Positions 36,701 to 48,589 of a stretch of DNA of 64,000 bases are shown in pieces. The position numbers and the translations under genes were made by a program. Every line of letters starts with the position of its first letter. Positions within the stretch are counted from its first letter, which is position 1. Location: assembly GCA_023512835.1 (NCBI GenBank), contig CM042086.1, positions 13,962,309 through 14,026,308 of the forward strand. The letters are read 5' to 3'. This DNA comes from Taxillus chinensis. Lineage: Eukaryota; Streptophyta; Magnoliopsida; Santalales; Loranthaceae. The notes beneath the pieces are model-generated. The model worked only from the letters and a program-made list of their open reading frames with translations, made no database searches and was not told the origin of the DNA.

Positions 36701-38534
36701 ACCAAATACCCAGACTTTCATATCTACTGGAAAATTTTGGATGACAAGTACCATTTCTCATGCCAGTTTACAGCTGATCTTATTGCCATTAACCATACTA
36801 ATTTCATCATCACAATTACTTTCCAAGAAACTGCTGGAAGGTAATACTAATACTATATCACCTACGTGAAATTTTTTCTCCTTATCAATATATTTAGAAA
36901 AATTTGTTTGCATTTTTGAATGTTTCCAGCAAGAATACTGTTGGTAAGTACGAGAGCCACACTGCTTTCACCATCCCTGGGCCCTGGGCTCTATGGAGTT
37001 GTTCATGGTGTTGATGTCTTTGATCCCAAGTTTAACATTGGGCAGATATGTCCATATATTTACCCAACACGAAGAAGAACAGACTCACTTCCTACCACCC
37101 TGAAATTGAGGAGCTCCTTTTCAGTGATGTTGAGAACAAAGAGCATATGTGAGTTTTCCTAATTTTCTTGTAATTAGATTATTTTTGGGTTTCTCTGCTC
37201 ATAGTCTGTTAAATTGGTGGAAAACAGTTTCCAAACAAATCAGTTGTGTGCTGAAAGACCGAAACAATCCAATCATCTTCTCAATGGCGAGGCTGGGCCA
37301 TGTGAAGAACATTACTGGACTTGTCGAGTAGTGTGGTAAGAATGCCCAGCTTCTGAGAACTGGTAAACCTTGTGGTTGTGGCTGGTGACCGGAGGAAAGA
37401 ATCAAAGGATGTCGAAGAAAAAGTGGAGATGAAAAAAGATGCACGGGCTGATTGAGACCTACAATCTAAATGGCCAATTCTGGTGGATTTCTTCCCAAAT
37501 GGACAGAGTGGGGAATGGAAACCTGTACCGATCTATTGCCAACGCTGAATGGGCCTTTGTGTGCAATCCGCTCTCTATGAGGCCTTCGGATTGACTGTGA
37601 TTGAGGCCACGACCCGTGGGTTGCCTACATTTGCAACTTTTTCATGGAGGTCCAGCTGATATCATAGTGCATGGAAAATCTGGTTTCCATATCGACCCTT
37701 ACCACGGTGATCAGGCATCAGACCACCTTGCCAACTTCTTTGAGAAGTGCAAGAAAGACCCAGCCTATTGGGACACAATTTCTCAAGGAGGCTTGAAACG
37801 TATCCATGAGAAGTAAGAAAGCTTCATCCATATTATGTTTTCCAATTGTTAATGTTGGTTACCGTCTGCAAATTATGATTTCAGTTATAAAACGAAACCC
37901 ATATGACAGATTTGAAATTTCCCGCAGCCAAAAGAGTGTGTGTGTGTGGAGCAATCATATGGACCTTAAATCAAATCAAGAAAATTTGAAAACCAGCTAC
38001 ACAAAAGAATAGAACCAAAACTAAATTCAAACATTAATCCTTGAAATGAGTTCTTACAAATATAAGTACTTCAACAAACACCACGAACCCAAAAAAAAAA
38101 GGCCAAAAACAAACCTGTTTGACCCAATGCAGCTGGAATTTCGGCCTGAAGAGCTTCCTCAAGAGTGCAATGTTGAACAGATACCCGCTAATAGAGTCGT
38201 GCTTGGTAATGGGGTCCCGGAACTTCACGCCCTCGTCGTACGCCGTCCGATCGATCCCCTGATCATCGAACAGATGTGGCAGATCCTCGTATAGGAACCT
38301 CACTAACCGGTCCGCGTCGACCGTTAATTTTGCCGACGGCTGAATTTGCTCCGCGGAGCTCATTTTAATCTCCCGCTTCGACTTTCCAGTTTTCAAGTGT
38401 CCGGCGTGGGATAGGCTTCTCCCGGCGGGTCGGGAAGTGGGGGTTCCGGCAGTGCGCGGCCGGAGGAAACATCCGTAGACGACGGCGGGGATTGGGGGCG
38501 CGGTGGCCATGGCTCTGGTAGAGTCGAACAACAT
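33775..38534 (-). CDS. Plastid-type SOUL haem-binding protein with N-terminal DUF2358 domain (HBP5-like)
   Basis: Eight exons, all with GT-AG borders and a continuous frame: complement of 38115..38534 (Met at 38534 or 38510), 35545..35682, 35381..35449, 35216..35287, 34934..35016, 34718..34849, 34203..34416 and 33775..33819. The product is 390 (or 382) residues. The first exon gives a Ser/Arg/Pro-rich presumed transit peptide and then a DUF2358/NTF2-like domain starting near [15 protein letters not shown]. Exons 4-8 form the SOUL domain, with [25 protein letters not shown] and a C-terminal IWLEEFSLD. The two-domain layout matches what I recall for Arabidopsis At5g20140 (AtHBP5); SOUL proteins bind tetrapyrroles, but the role of this one is not settled. 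The last exon is only 45 bases. Intron 1 is 2.4 kb and holds a foreign gene relic on the opposite strand. Confidence 0.9.
35901..36500 (-). other. Unassigned sequence within HBP intron 1
   Basis: The minus strand has an 88-codon open frame (36167 to 35901) containing [19 protein letters not shown]. Upstream of it is a stretch that reads [20 protein letters not shown] before a stop. Both look protein-like rather than random intron, but I do not recognise them and they are out of frame with the HBP exons. It could be another captured gene scrap that came with the sucrose synthase relic. Confidence 0.3.
36670..37816 (+). pseudogene. Sucrose synthase gene fragment, broken, inside HBP intron 1
   Basis: The plus strand matches the central glucosyltransferase part of plant sucrose synthase, from the segment [13 protein letters not shown] through [58 protein letters not shown] and [18 protein letters not shown] to [13 protein letters not shown] and [12 protein letters not shown]. 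The order is right, but the frame shifts several times and there are internal stops (for example after ITGLVE). The GT-bordered gap at 36841-36929 and the AG before 36671 and 37238 fall where sucrose synthase introns lie, so introns were kept and this is not a reverse-transcribed copy. Both ends coincide with exon borders. N- and C-terminal exons are absent. It lies antisense to HBP and is removed with intron 1. The functional enzyme would split sucrose with UDP; this copy cannot. Confidence 0.88.
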
Positions 38535-39480
38535 TGGTTTTGAAATGCCGACGCGGGGTTGTGTCGACTTGCTATCCACAAATATGAATAAGATGATTGG
38601 TTCATATCGTATCCATAAGGTTGAATTTATTGCCACCCTTTTAACCTTATTTCAATATTTAAAAACAAATAATATTATATTTGTTCTAGAATTTTACCTA
38701 ATTAATATATAATTTATTTTCAGTAGGAAATTTAACGGAAAAAAAAACTAAAAAGTTATAAAATTATCTTCACGATCAATATTATATATTTAAGTTTTTC
38801 TATAACATTTGTATAATATTTCTCAATATATTATGAAATATTATTCACTCCATATAATTATTAAATTATATATAAAAAAATTCTCACTTTTTTTTACGTT
38901 TCTATAACATTAATTTTTATTTCATATTAAATTATAAAAAATTATTATTCAATAAAATAAATAGTATATAAAAATATTTTAATAATATAAATGATAATTT
39001 TTGAAATATATTGTGATGTATATTTGTATATAAAAATAAAAAGTAATTTAAAACTATAAAATTAGAAAAACTTATTAGAAAATATAAAAATTAATTGAAA
39101 TGACTTAAAATATTTTACCCTAATATTTTATCAATATCGTATTTTTAAAAATACATTTTAAAATATTTGTTTGTGAGTGATGAATTTTTTTATAGTTATT
39201 AAAAATAAATGTATTTAAAAAAAATTACAAAGAATCTAGAAGAAGTGAAGTAGAAACTAGAAACAGACAAGAGCGTTGACTGACCATCTAACACGCCCAT
39301 GAGCCAGCAATTAATGATTGGAAATATGCGCAGTGTTGAATCCTATTTATGGGGGGGAGGGACCTACCTATTCACCAAGACCACCAAAGTCAAACCCAAA
39401 CTCGGGCATTCAAATTTCAAATCGAATCTACACGGCGCCGCCCCTGCCACCAACCAGCCTTCACCGCGCCTTCTCTATCA
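38535..39480. other. Intergenic DNA between divergent HBP and KCS genes
   Basis: HBP (-) and KCS (+) point away from each other here, so both promoters must lie in this stretch. 38640-39250 is extremely AT-rich, with no gene. TATATA-type sequences at about 39499-39520 may be the KCS core promoter. Confidence 0.5.
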
Positions 39481-39585
39481 TCTCTTTATGAGATTCCTAT
39501 ATATATCTCTATATATGACTCTGTCGACTCCGTCCTCATATTTGTCATCGCAAATCTGTCCCCGACGTTGGTCTAGCGGTTGTAA

Positions 39586-39607
39586 TCTATATATATATAT
39601 ATATATT
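39586..39607. repeat. TA microsatellite in the KCS upstream/leader region
   Basis: A short AT run within the presumed KCS leader. Confidence 0.85.
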
Positions 39608-40420
39608 TACATTTATTTTATTTCAATCTTCTACCTTTGTCGCACCCTTGGCTTCCCAGGCGATTCGCTGTCGGATTCACGATTTTAAGGTTAACGTCTT
39701 TATCCATCCGGGGTTCGTTATGTGTGTTTCCTTCTTCTTCAATCGGATCTATCTATCTATTTTTATGCGATATATATCTTCTTCGAATTGTGAAATTGTG
39801 ATGTGGATTTGTTGACCCGTCAGAGTTCGCATAAGAGCTGTCATTGTCGCCCGTGAAAGCTGTGGATTTCATTTTTATTTTTTTCGTTTTCTATGATTTT
39901 AGGTTTTGTGTGGACTCATGTGAGAAGTTCAGGAACTGGGTTGTCATAGATTTTGTTTGATATATGATATATGATGCCTGCATTTGAGGTTTTTTTTTTT
40001 TTTTGGGAAGAAAGTTTAATGTTTATGAGTGACAGGAAATATTCATTTTCAAGTCACCTGATCTGTGAATTTGGTTTGTGTGAAATCATTTGGGAATTTC
40101 TACAACTCGCTTGAACTGTGGATCAGAAATTGTGTTCCTTTTTTTGTCCTGTAAATTTGCGTTATCTGTGGAATAAATTATGTGGTAGAATTGGAGAATC
40201 ATGTGCTATAGTTGGTTTGGGAATTGGGAGTCTTCTGAAACACCATCTTTCTTTTGCAAATTCTTATCTTTTTATTCACTTATGCATTCTTTCATTTTTT
40301 TTTCTTTTATTATTATTATTATTATTTATTTATTTTGGGTTTTTTACCCCTTAAATTATATTTATAGTTGTAGTATCACTGTGACTCATCCAATTCTTGA
40401 AAATTTTGCAGTAGGGAAAC

Positions 40421-41971
40421 ATGGGCGAACAAGTCACAGAAGTAAAGTTAAACACACAGCCTCTGTTATCCCCAACCCGAACCCGAACCCTTCCTGACTT
40501 CAAACAGTCGGTTAAATTGAAGTATGTAAAGCTTGGTTACCATTACCTCATCACACATGGAATGTATCTATTCCTTTCCCCCCTTGTAGCTCTAATTGCT
40601 GCTCAGCTTTCCACATTTTCCCTTCAAGACTTTCATGATATTTGGGACCAGCTCCGGTTTAATCTGATCTCTGTGATACTCTGTTCGATCCTTCTTGTTT
40701 TCCTAGCTACCCTATACTTCTTTACGCGACCTCGCCCTGTATACCTCGTGAACTTCTCTTGCTACAAGCCTGAAGAATCTCAGATATGCACTAGGCAGAA
40801 TTTTATGGATAAATCTCTTTTGTCTGGTTCTTTTACGGAAGAAAATCTTGTGTTCCAGCGTAAGATCATTGAGAGATCTGGACTTGGGGACTCTACCTAC
40901 CTACCTGAGGCTGTTCTCCGTGTTCCTCCCAAACCAACAATGAAAGATGCAAGAGAAGAAGCTGAGATGGTGATGTTTGGTGCCATCAATGAGCTTCTTG
41001 CTAAGACTTCCGTAAAGCCTAAGGAAATTGGTATCCTTGTTGTCAATTGTAGCTTGTTCAATCCAACTCCATCGCTGTCTGCTATGATTGTGAACCATTA
41101 CAAGCTCCGAGGAAATATTATTAGCCATAATTTAGGTGGAATGGGCTGCAGTGCAGGCCTAATCGCAGTTGATCTTGCTAAGGATCTTCTTCAAGTCCAT
41201 CCTAACTCCTATGCATTGGTTGTGAGCACTGAAAATATCACGTTGAATTGGTACTCGGGGACAGAACGTTCCATGCTTGTTCCGAATTGCTTGTTTCGGA
41301 TGGGAGCGGCTGCAATATTGCTCTCTAACAGAAGATCAGATAGACGAAGATCTAAATACCAATTAGTGCACACCGTCCGAACCCACAAAGGTTCTGACGA
41401 CAAGTGTTTTGCTTGTGTCACTCAGGAGGAAGATCCCAGTGGGAAGATAGGTGTATCTTTGTCAAAGGAGCTTATGGCTGTTGCTGGTGACGCTCTGAAG
41501 ATCAACATCACTACTCTGGGCCCTCTTGTTCTGCCCATGTCTGAGCAGTTGCTCTTCTTTGCCACCTTAGTGGGCAAGAAGGTGTTCAAGATGAAGATCA
41601 AACCATATATTCCAGACTTTAAGCTCGCCTTTGAGCATTTCTGCATCCATGCTGGGGGAAGAGCTGTTTTGGATGAATTGGAGAAAAACTTGCAACTTTC
41701 TGATTGGCACATGGAACCATCTAGGATGACCCTTTATCGATTTGGAAACACATCCAGCAGCTCCCTTTGGTATGAGTTGGCTTATTCAGAGGCCAAGGGA
41801 AGGATGAAGAAGGGCGACCGAACTTGGCAAATAGCATTTGGGTCAGGATTTAAGTGTAATAGTGCTGTATGGAAAGCTTTGAGGAACATAAACCCTTCCA
41901 AGGAGATAAATCCTTGGATGGATGAGATCCACCAGTTCCCAGTACCAATTCCAAGGGTGTCAGCAATCTAA
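40421..41971 (+). CDS. 3-ketoacyl-CoA synthase, KCS11/KCS4-like (very-long-chain fatty acid elongation)
   Basis: A single coding exon of 516 residues. Two N-terminal membrane segments (about residues 45-67 and 85-107) anchor it in the ER. The FAE1/CUT1 condensing-enzyme domain follows, with the triad C243 (GMGCSAG), H410 (FCIHAGG) and N443 (FGNTSSSS); the spacings 167 and 33 match the family. The enzyme condenses malonyl-CoA with a long-chain acyl-CoA, the first and rate-setting step of the elongase that feeds waxes, suberin and sphingolipids. Sequence blocks such as [19 protein letters not shown] and the end MDEIHQFPV place it with Arabidopsis KCS11 (At2g26640) and KCS4. An acceptor AG at 40410-40411, ten bases before the ATG, suggests a 5' UTR intron with a donor near 39689. 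The length is normal for the family and nothing is broken. Confidence 0.95.
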   Translation: MGEQVTEVKLNTQPLLSPTRTRTLPDFKQSVKLKYVKLGYHYLITHGMYLFLSPLVALIAAQLSTFSLQDFHDIWDQLRFNLISVILCSILLVFLATLYFFTRPRPVYLVNFSCYKPEESQICTRQNFMDKSLLSGSFTEENLVFQRKIIERSGLGDSTYLPEAVLRVPPKPTMKDAREEAEMVMFGAINELLAKTSVKPKEIGILVVNCSLFNPTPSLSAMIVNHYKLRGNIISHNLGGMGCSAGLIAVDLAKDLLQVHPNSYALVVSTENITLNWYSGTERSMLVPNCLFRMGAAAILLSNRRSDRRRSKYQLVHTVRTHKGSDDKCFACVTQEEDPSGKIGVSLSKELMAVAGDALKINITTLGPLVLPMSEQLLFFATLVGKKVFKMKIKPYIPDFKLAFEHFCIHAGGRAVLDELEKNLQLSDWHMEPSRMTLYRFGNTSSSSLWYELAYSEAKGRMKKGDRTWQIAFGSGFKCNSAVWKALRNINPSKEINPWMDEIHQFPVPIPRVSAI

Positions 41972-43596
41972 GCTCTAAAAGGTGCTTGCACAACACAAAT
42001 TCAGCTATTTATCAGTGGTGATGGGTACTGGCTATCTGGATGGTCAAAGATGGCCCGTTTTTCATTTTTTGTATTTTAATTGTCTCTGGTATCCAAATTT
42101 GGATTCGTTAAGGCTTTTTAAAATGTTATATTTATTCTTTTGAAGGAACCGAGTGTGACGAGTCTTGACTCAAGGATGGGATGATCTGCTCAACTTATGC
42201 CGGGTAGGAGGGGAGGATAGATTTGGGTTAACTCCATATATTATGGGTAGTAGACATTGGAAGGTGGTTTGTTTAACCTTTGAATGAAATCTGATGATGG
42301 GGTTTTACCTCAACCTGAAAATTGGGTTTTATGACATTTTTTCTCGTCAGTTTTGTATGCCTTCTCTCTTTGTTCCCGAAGTTTTTCATATGGGTTGTAT
42401 GTTTTTCGTATGAATTGTCAAAATTTTCTGAAGGATTAAAACTTTTTTCCCCTTTTGGTAATTTGGTTTATGCATTTTAGTTATATTTATTATTGTTCAT
42501 GTCAGTTAGTGTACCATATAGAATGTGAAAATTAAATTCTATTCAAACAATAGATTTCAAATGTTTTGAAAGGAAGAAAACACCTATTATTCTTTTTCAC
42601 TTCATTCAATCCGTCTAAAGTAAATTATTAAACTTGAAATGAAGTCCATTGATGACTTAGTATGATCCCTAAAATGAACTTGCTCAACCGATGCAAAATG
42701 AACTTTCAACCTAATAAGTTTTTAACCAAGTCAACCTACTAAAAGCCATACAAATATGTATATAGACTTCCATAAACATTAAAAGAAAAAAAATAAATTG
42801 CATTCTATCACATAATTAACAGAAGCCAACAGATAAAATATTATTATAATTTTTACTTTGCTCAAAATATGCCGACTAGACCAAGCTTACTAGCTCAAAA
42901 GGTGCACAGGTGTTCTTTACTCTTCTTTCATCAACTCAATTCAAAATAAGATTTCAAAACTTTGATGATAAAGGAAAATATAATATTTGGGCAGGAAGTA
43001 ATCCATACATTAGCGAGCCTTCACAAAAGCAACCAATAAAATTTCCCAAGATTATCTAAGAAGTCATCATTCCACTTCACCCTTGCCAGCAAATTCAATA
43101 TCAAAGCAATCCATAGTAGCAAAAAACCCGTCTGATTTCATATATACTTGTTAAACGTTGATATCACAACTTAACCCCTATGAGCATCCGAAAAACTTAA
43201 TTTCAGATCTATAGTACGTAGTTTTACCTTTCTATTTCGATTTCACTACCACAAAAAGAAAATTGAGACTTACTTATATGAAATGGTTCATACCGGGAGA
43301 ATCATATTGGGGCAATAAAAAAAAAAGAAGAGCACGCATCACAAATACTATCACTAGAACAAAAAAACGCTTTTAAAGATGCTTTAAAAAACATCATCTT
43401 TGTTATTTAAAAAAATTACATATCCATTTTGCTAATTTTTGGTTTTTATGTATGTCTATAACTTTATATATTATATATCCATTTTATCCTCCCTAGCCAC
43501 TTTCGTCAACTAAAATAGTGAGCCATCCAAATAGATGATAAATTGAGACATTCCAAAATCTCAAACGTGTTCAAATCTCTGAATTCTCAGCTAAAA
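41972..43596. other. Region downstream of KCS, including a diverged repeat
   Basis: The first few hundred bases are the likely KCS 3' UTR. 42885-43360 is a diverged direct copy of 45120-45590. No gene is seen. Whether the inverted repeat continues leftward into this part cannot be tested, because the other arm runs off the window at 64000. Confidence 0.55.
42885..43360 (+). repeat. Direct repeat, outer copy
   Basis: Matches 45120-45590 in order and orientation (shared 'tcttctttcatcaactcaa', 'aaaactttgatgataaa', 'ccttcacaaaagcaacca') with many substitutions, so it is clearly older than the inverted duplication. Part of the motif, 'gtgtggtcttcttttt' on the minus strand, recurs a third time at about 46265-46330. 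Confidence 0.8.
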
Positions 43597-43698
43597 TTTT
43601 AAAGTTCAACTGAAGGAAGCTTGATTTCAGTGAGAAGGCATTAGCCTGTAAAAAACATATCCCAAACTTTAAGCTGTCAGGGGAGATAATCATTATGA

Positions 43699-44088
43699 TT
43701 GTGGGTTCTGATTTTGCTTCTGTTGAATGAATTTGTGAATAAAGTATTAGATCCGTCCATTAGTAATATGGGATCTTCCCCTTCTAGAACAAGTGTTCCC
43801 TGCCAAAATTATGTAAATGATAAAAACCCAATACACAGGCTGGAAAGTCTTGAAAGGAGAATAATTATATATTCTATCAACTTTAATCTATCAAGTAAAG
43901 ATGCAAGCACTGGAAGATATGTACCAAAGCAAGCTTATGAACAGAGTGATGTTGACAAGCCTCTTGTGCAAAGAAAGCCATACACAAAGCTTTTATCTAC
44001 AAGTGAACGATGCAAAAATATAAGAACTTCTCAAAGGTTCAAGATACCCTATTTCGGGTCAACACGAATCCCCTTGGCCAAAAAATAA
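43699..44088 (+). other. Conserved open frame in the left arm (129 codons), unknown
   Basis: Encodes a mostly hydrophilic product with a hydrophobic start and the stretch KPYTKLLSTSERCKNIRTSQ. The right arm keeps the same full-length frame at 63510-63899 with two amino-acid changes. I recognise no domain. Preservation may only reflect recent duplication. It could be a non-coding strand of something else; not called a gene. Confidence 0.3.
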
Positions 44089-45119
44089 AAACAAATTTGG
44101 GTAGTACATCTCCATGAGGGTAGGCCGTTCGGTCACAGCAGTCGAGCTAGGAGTAGAAAACAACTCTACACACGGCAGAAAAGACAGGGCTCAACTTCAA
44201 TTAGAAATAAAAGTCAATTGCAGAAAATAGAAAGGACAACAATGGTCAGGCATTTTCACCTGTATTAAAATGTTAGAGAAGGAAAAAGATCATGTAACCA
44301 TACAACATAAGTGGACATAAAACTTGAATAAGCCGTGACATCAACCCAATTTGGGAATAAGCCTTTCAGTTTCCCTGCTCCACCCACCAAATATTGGTAT
44401 AGTACAGCAACTTCCACCCTCAAAGCTTCAGAGATGGAAGCCTACAATTTACACGCACGCAGGCGACCACACCAGAAACATGAAAAATTAAAAGTGCAGC
44501 TATAACAGCAAACTCAAACAGAATATAATTTGGGACATGAATATAATGGCAATCACCAAACAAGACTGGTTATCTTAGTTTGAAACACTAGTTATTACGG
44601 CTTAAGGCTTCTCACTGGTAACTACTGGTAAAAATGAACACCCATTGTAGTTTATTATTCCCAACTTATACAATATGTATATCATGTATAGTCGCAAAAT
44701 CATTGAACCCAAATTCTTCATCAATTGACTAAATCATCCTTGCTACCTTCATAGCTGCTTTTTTGGAACATATTGTGCTCGTGTTTATAAGCAACAGCAT
44801 GTTATAATTGTATAATTGTATTCCAAAAATCAATAACGCAAATGAAATACAATAGGGGCTTAAAACCTTTACCTCCAACCAGAATGTCCACTTCTCATGG
44901 CTATTTCCAACGACTCTACAAAAATCTTAGGAGCGGCAAGCGATTTTAACAAACATTTAAGCAACTCAAAATGTTCATAATCCAAATAACCAACATCGTT
45001 ACGTATGCAAAGGCTTTAGTTTTTTAAACATAGAATTTTATACTTATAATATATATATATATAATGTTAATTCCCCTTGATTAGCGTTGAAATAAATATT
45101 TTATACATGAATATAAAAT

Positions 45120-45590
45120 ATTTTATAGCTCACAAAGTGCACTGGTGCCCGTTGTTCTTCTTTCATCAACTCAAGTCAAAATAAGAATCCAAAACTTTGA
45201 TGATAAAAGAACATATAATGCTTGGGCATGAAGCAATTTGAGCCTTCACAAAAGCAACCAACACAATTTCATGGGATCAACAAAGAAGTCATCAATCCAC
45301 TTAACGCTTTCCAGCTAATTCAATGTCAAAGCAGTTCATAGTAGCAAAAGACCCGTCACCTCTGATTTCATGTTACTTATTAAACATTGATATCAAAGCT
45401 CAGCCACCATGAGCCTTCTAAAAACTCAATTGCAGGTCCATAGTATGTAGTTTTATCTTTCTACTCCGATTTCACTACTGCCACAAAAAGAAAATTGAGA
45501 CTTGTTTACAGGAAAGGGTTCACACAGGAGGAACCATATTGGAGCAATCAGAAAAAGAAGACCACACGTCACAAATGCTATCAAGTACAA
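45120..45590 (+). repeat. Direct repeat, inner copy
   Basis: Diverged partner of 42885-43360. It also has its exact inverted counterpart in the right arm, around 62010-62500. Confidence 0.8.
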
Positions 45591-46499
45591 TCTACAATCA
45601 GCAGAAGCGAAATGAAAATATATAAATAAATCAATCCCTAACCAGTTCCTGATTTTGTAAACTACAATTAAAGGTAGCCTCCAAGAGATTCTGCCTACAA
45701 AAATACGTCCACATTGTGAAGTCAAAGATTCACCCATAAAGCTTAGTCTTAGCGCCTCTATCTAATTGCCGCCCATCACCAGTGAATATAAACAGCCAGA
45801 AGTAATAGACTAATAGTGGAACAACAGAAGCCGCACGCAAGGGTGCTATGAGCTTGACTAAACTAACAGCATCAAAGCTTACAAATAACAGCAACATGTA
45901 AGATGAGATGTAACTATCAGGCAAAGTTTCCTCAAATGAAGAGGCTTGGGTAATGTACCTTTGGGGGACAGAACAAAGTTTTGGTGATGTCAATTGTTCA
46001 TTAACTCCACATTCCACTGCAGGGTCATGGGGACCTTGTATTAGTCCATCATAAATTGATTTGCTATCCATTCGGATCTTCATAGATTGAAAAAAAAATG
46101 CCATGGCAATACATCTCCATGTTAAAGGAACCCTCTTAACTAATTTTTAGTACGAAAAATCAAATAGAGGAACTACAAGCCCCAATGAAGAAAGCATATG
46201 CGCCTTTGGGTGCAGTATAATGCAAAACCAATAACTACTTAAGTTGGCTGGGAAAATTAAAACATTCGCCTGGGAACCATATAGCGGCCCAGTGCAAAAG
46301 AAGACCACACCTCACGAATACCTTCAATTGCACTATATAATAATGTTTGATTAAGAAATCTCTCTCCAGGCAATACCCAACATCTATTATTTCTAATTTC
46401 TGACAGATAGAAAAAATAATCCCAAAATCTGGACGACTGCTTCATAGAATACCAGTAGTTTTGTCTTTTGCTTTTCCGTTTGAAAAGCAACCAAAACAT
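45453..46499 (-). other. Cluster of unidentified open frames downstream of the left U6 locus
   Basis: Three minus-strand frames follow one another: 46499-46257 (80 codons, start MFWLLFKRKSK), 46104-45730 (124 codons, with DSKSIYDGLIQGPHDPAVEC and two hydrophobic stretches) and 45737-45453 (94 codons, strongly hydrophobic). The first is identical in protein sequence in the right arm. The second is cut short there by a one-base deletion. The third is disrupted there by a 20-odd-base deletion. They may be exon relics of one membrane-protein gene or just chance frames. I do not recognise any. Confidence 0.3.
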
Positions 46500-46771
46500 A
46501 CTCTGACGACACGAAAATCACAAGCTTCAGAGCATATTAGTTGGCAAATAACAGCCATATTGAAAGGCAAAACATCATTCCATCCTCCAGAAGCTGACTA
46601 GTAAGTATATAGTTTTTATTCACAAGAAATCTATGTGAGAGACATACCCAATTCTGGAAGTTTAATAAGCCCAGATTGGGAAATAAAATTCAGACGTTTC
46701 ATTATATATGAACCCTAAACCTAACGGATAGAAATAATAATCCCAACAACGAGATTGAACCCCAAAAAACA

Positions 46772-46869
46772 AAAAATTTGGACCATCCGATTTGTGCGTG
46801 TCATCCTTGCGCAGGGGCCATGCTAATCTCTCTGTATCGTTCCAACTTTATCGGATGTCCCCGAAGGAC
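46772..46869 (-). pseudogene. Decayed U6 snRNA copy (left arm)
   Basis: The minus strand reads as a U6 snRNA of 98 bases instead of about 103. It lacks one C of the 5' stem (GTCC-TTCGGGGAC), one A just after the ACAGAG box and three bases near 'AAATCG-GATGG'. The core 'tagcatggcccctgcgcaa' is intact, followed by a T run. At two sites it keeps the consensus base where the right-arm copy does not (TTCGGGG and ACATCCG). The upstream element is preserved. Indels in the 5' stem and ACAGA/AGC region make a functional RNA unlikely. Confidence 0.82.
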
Positions 46870-48589
46870 GGTGGTATGACCAGCTTCCGCTATAACACTA
46901 ACGCGTTGCGACTGTACGTCCCCGGTGTGGGACGCTTTCACATGCGTAGCGTTACCAGAGCGTTTAATTCTAATATAATACTGTCGGCTCAACCCAATCT
47001 TTTTCTGCCAACACTCCATTATTCCACCCGCCCTGATTTAAAGGATGCATTTCTACTTTTAAGTTATATGTAAATTAAAATTTAATATTTTTAAAATAAC
47101 GTAATAAAAACCATATTCATGTCATCTGGTTTTTATTACATTATTAAAAAAACATAAAAATAGTCATCTATTAATATCAAATTTAAAATGTAAATTGAAA
47201 TATAAGAAATTTATTTTCAATCAATAATTCATCCATATTAATTGCAAGTAAAATATTATATAATTCTTTTAAAATATTTATTTAATTTTTATTCCGTGTG
47301 ATTTGATATATAATAATTTCTATTTTGTTTTTATGTTTTGTATCAAATTAAACTAAAACATGATTGGCAAAAGCATATTATTTTTCAAAAAAAAAAAATC
47401 TACTCCTCATAAATACTTTAAAATTTATTAGGTTTACTGTTTTCAAAAATAATTTTGCTTTCAAAAATAATAAATAACACAAGATTTTAAGATGTATATA
47501 TTTTACTGTATTGGGATCTAAATCAACCTCTTATGTGAGAGCAACGAAATTTAAATTAAACTGTGATAATGGACTTCACATAAATAAGAGCTTCAATTAT
47601 ATTTACTATCTGTACTTATTTTCTATTTACCTTCTTTAGGGGGACAAGGCATCTTTTGCAAATTGTACAATAAAATAGCAAAGAACAATAATAAACTTGC
47701 TATATACTGTGAGAAGTACCGTCCCACTTATTTTTGAAAAAGTTGAGCATGAATAAAATCTAACGTGCTAATAAGATGGACAAAAACTAACCACTAAACT
47801 GCTTCAAAGGCATATGAGAAAAATCATGGACTTCAAATCTTTATGACGGCTATATTGTCACAATAACATTAGTAATGCTTGCCATTTGAGAATGATATGC
47901 GATTTTAGATGTATATAAAAGCTTCATGGAGAAAAAGAATATTTAATCCGGTGCACAATAAATGTAATTTTTTAAAAAGTATAATTTTGACATGTTTTAA
48001 TTATATATATATATTTTTAATAAATATAAATACTAGAATTTATAATTAAATACAAAAATATGGTTAAAAATTATACATTAGCAAAAAAAATTGTCGTAAT
48101 CGCAACAATTAAACTAAAAGATGAATGAACCCACAAATGTATACCGCGTGAGATGTTCCATTGATCTATAATGTAGATTTATTGATGTAGGATAAATTTT
48201 CAATACATAATTGGGGTAATAAATATAATATGTAACCTAAGAATTAAAGCAACAGGCGATTTTTAACTGTACGATAGGTTTGATATAATTAATATTTTAT
48301 TATAATTTATTAAAAAAAACATATAAATTTGTCAAAAAATCATCTACTTCGGATTCCTTAAAATATGATATGATAAAATTTTTAGAAAAGAAAGTGAGAA
48401 CATTTAAATAATAGTTATCTAATAATCCCCAAAAACAATGGGTTACAAAATCATAATGTCACATGAAGCTTATATACAAATTATACATGAACCATTTCAA
48501 TATCTTCTTTTAATGGAATAGTTGTCTAATTATAAAATGACAATGAGTAACATAACAGTTTTTTTTAGCCCTCAATGAGCAAACACAAA

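Noticed and set aside
36670..37816. A functional sucrose synthase gene
   Set aside because: Internal stops, frameshifts and absence of both terminal parts.
46801..47019. 72-codon frame on the minus strand starting MECWQKKIGLSRQ, and its mate at 60600-60800
   Set aside because: They run through the U6 promoter and into the U6 RNA, so the similarity between them comes from the inverted repeat and the snRNA, not from a protein.
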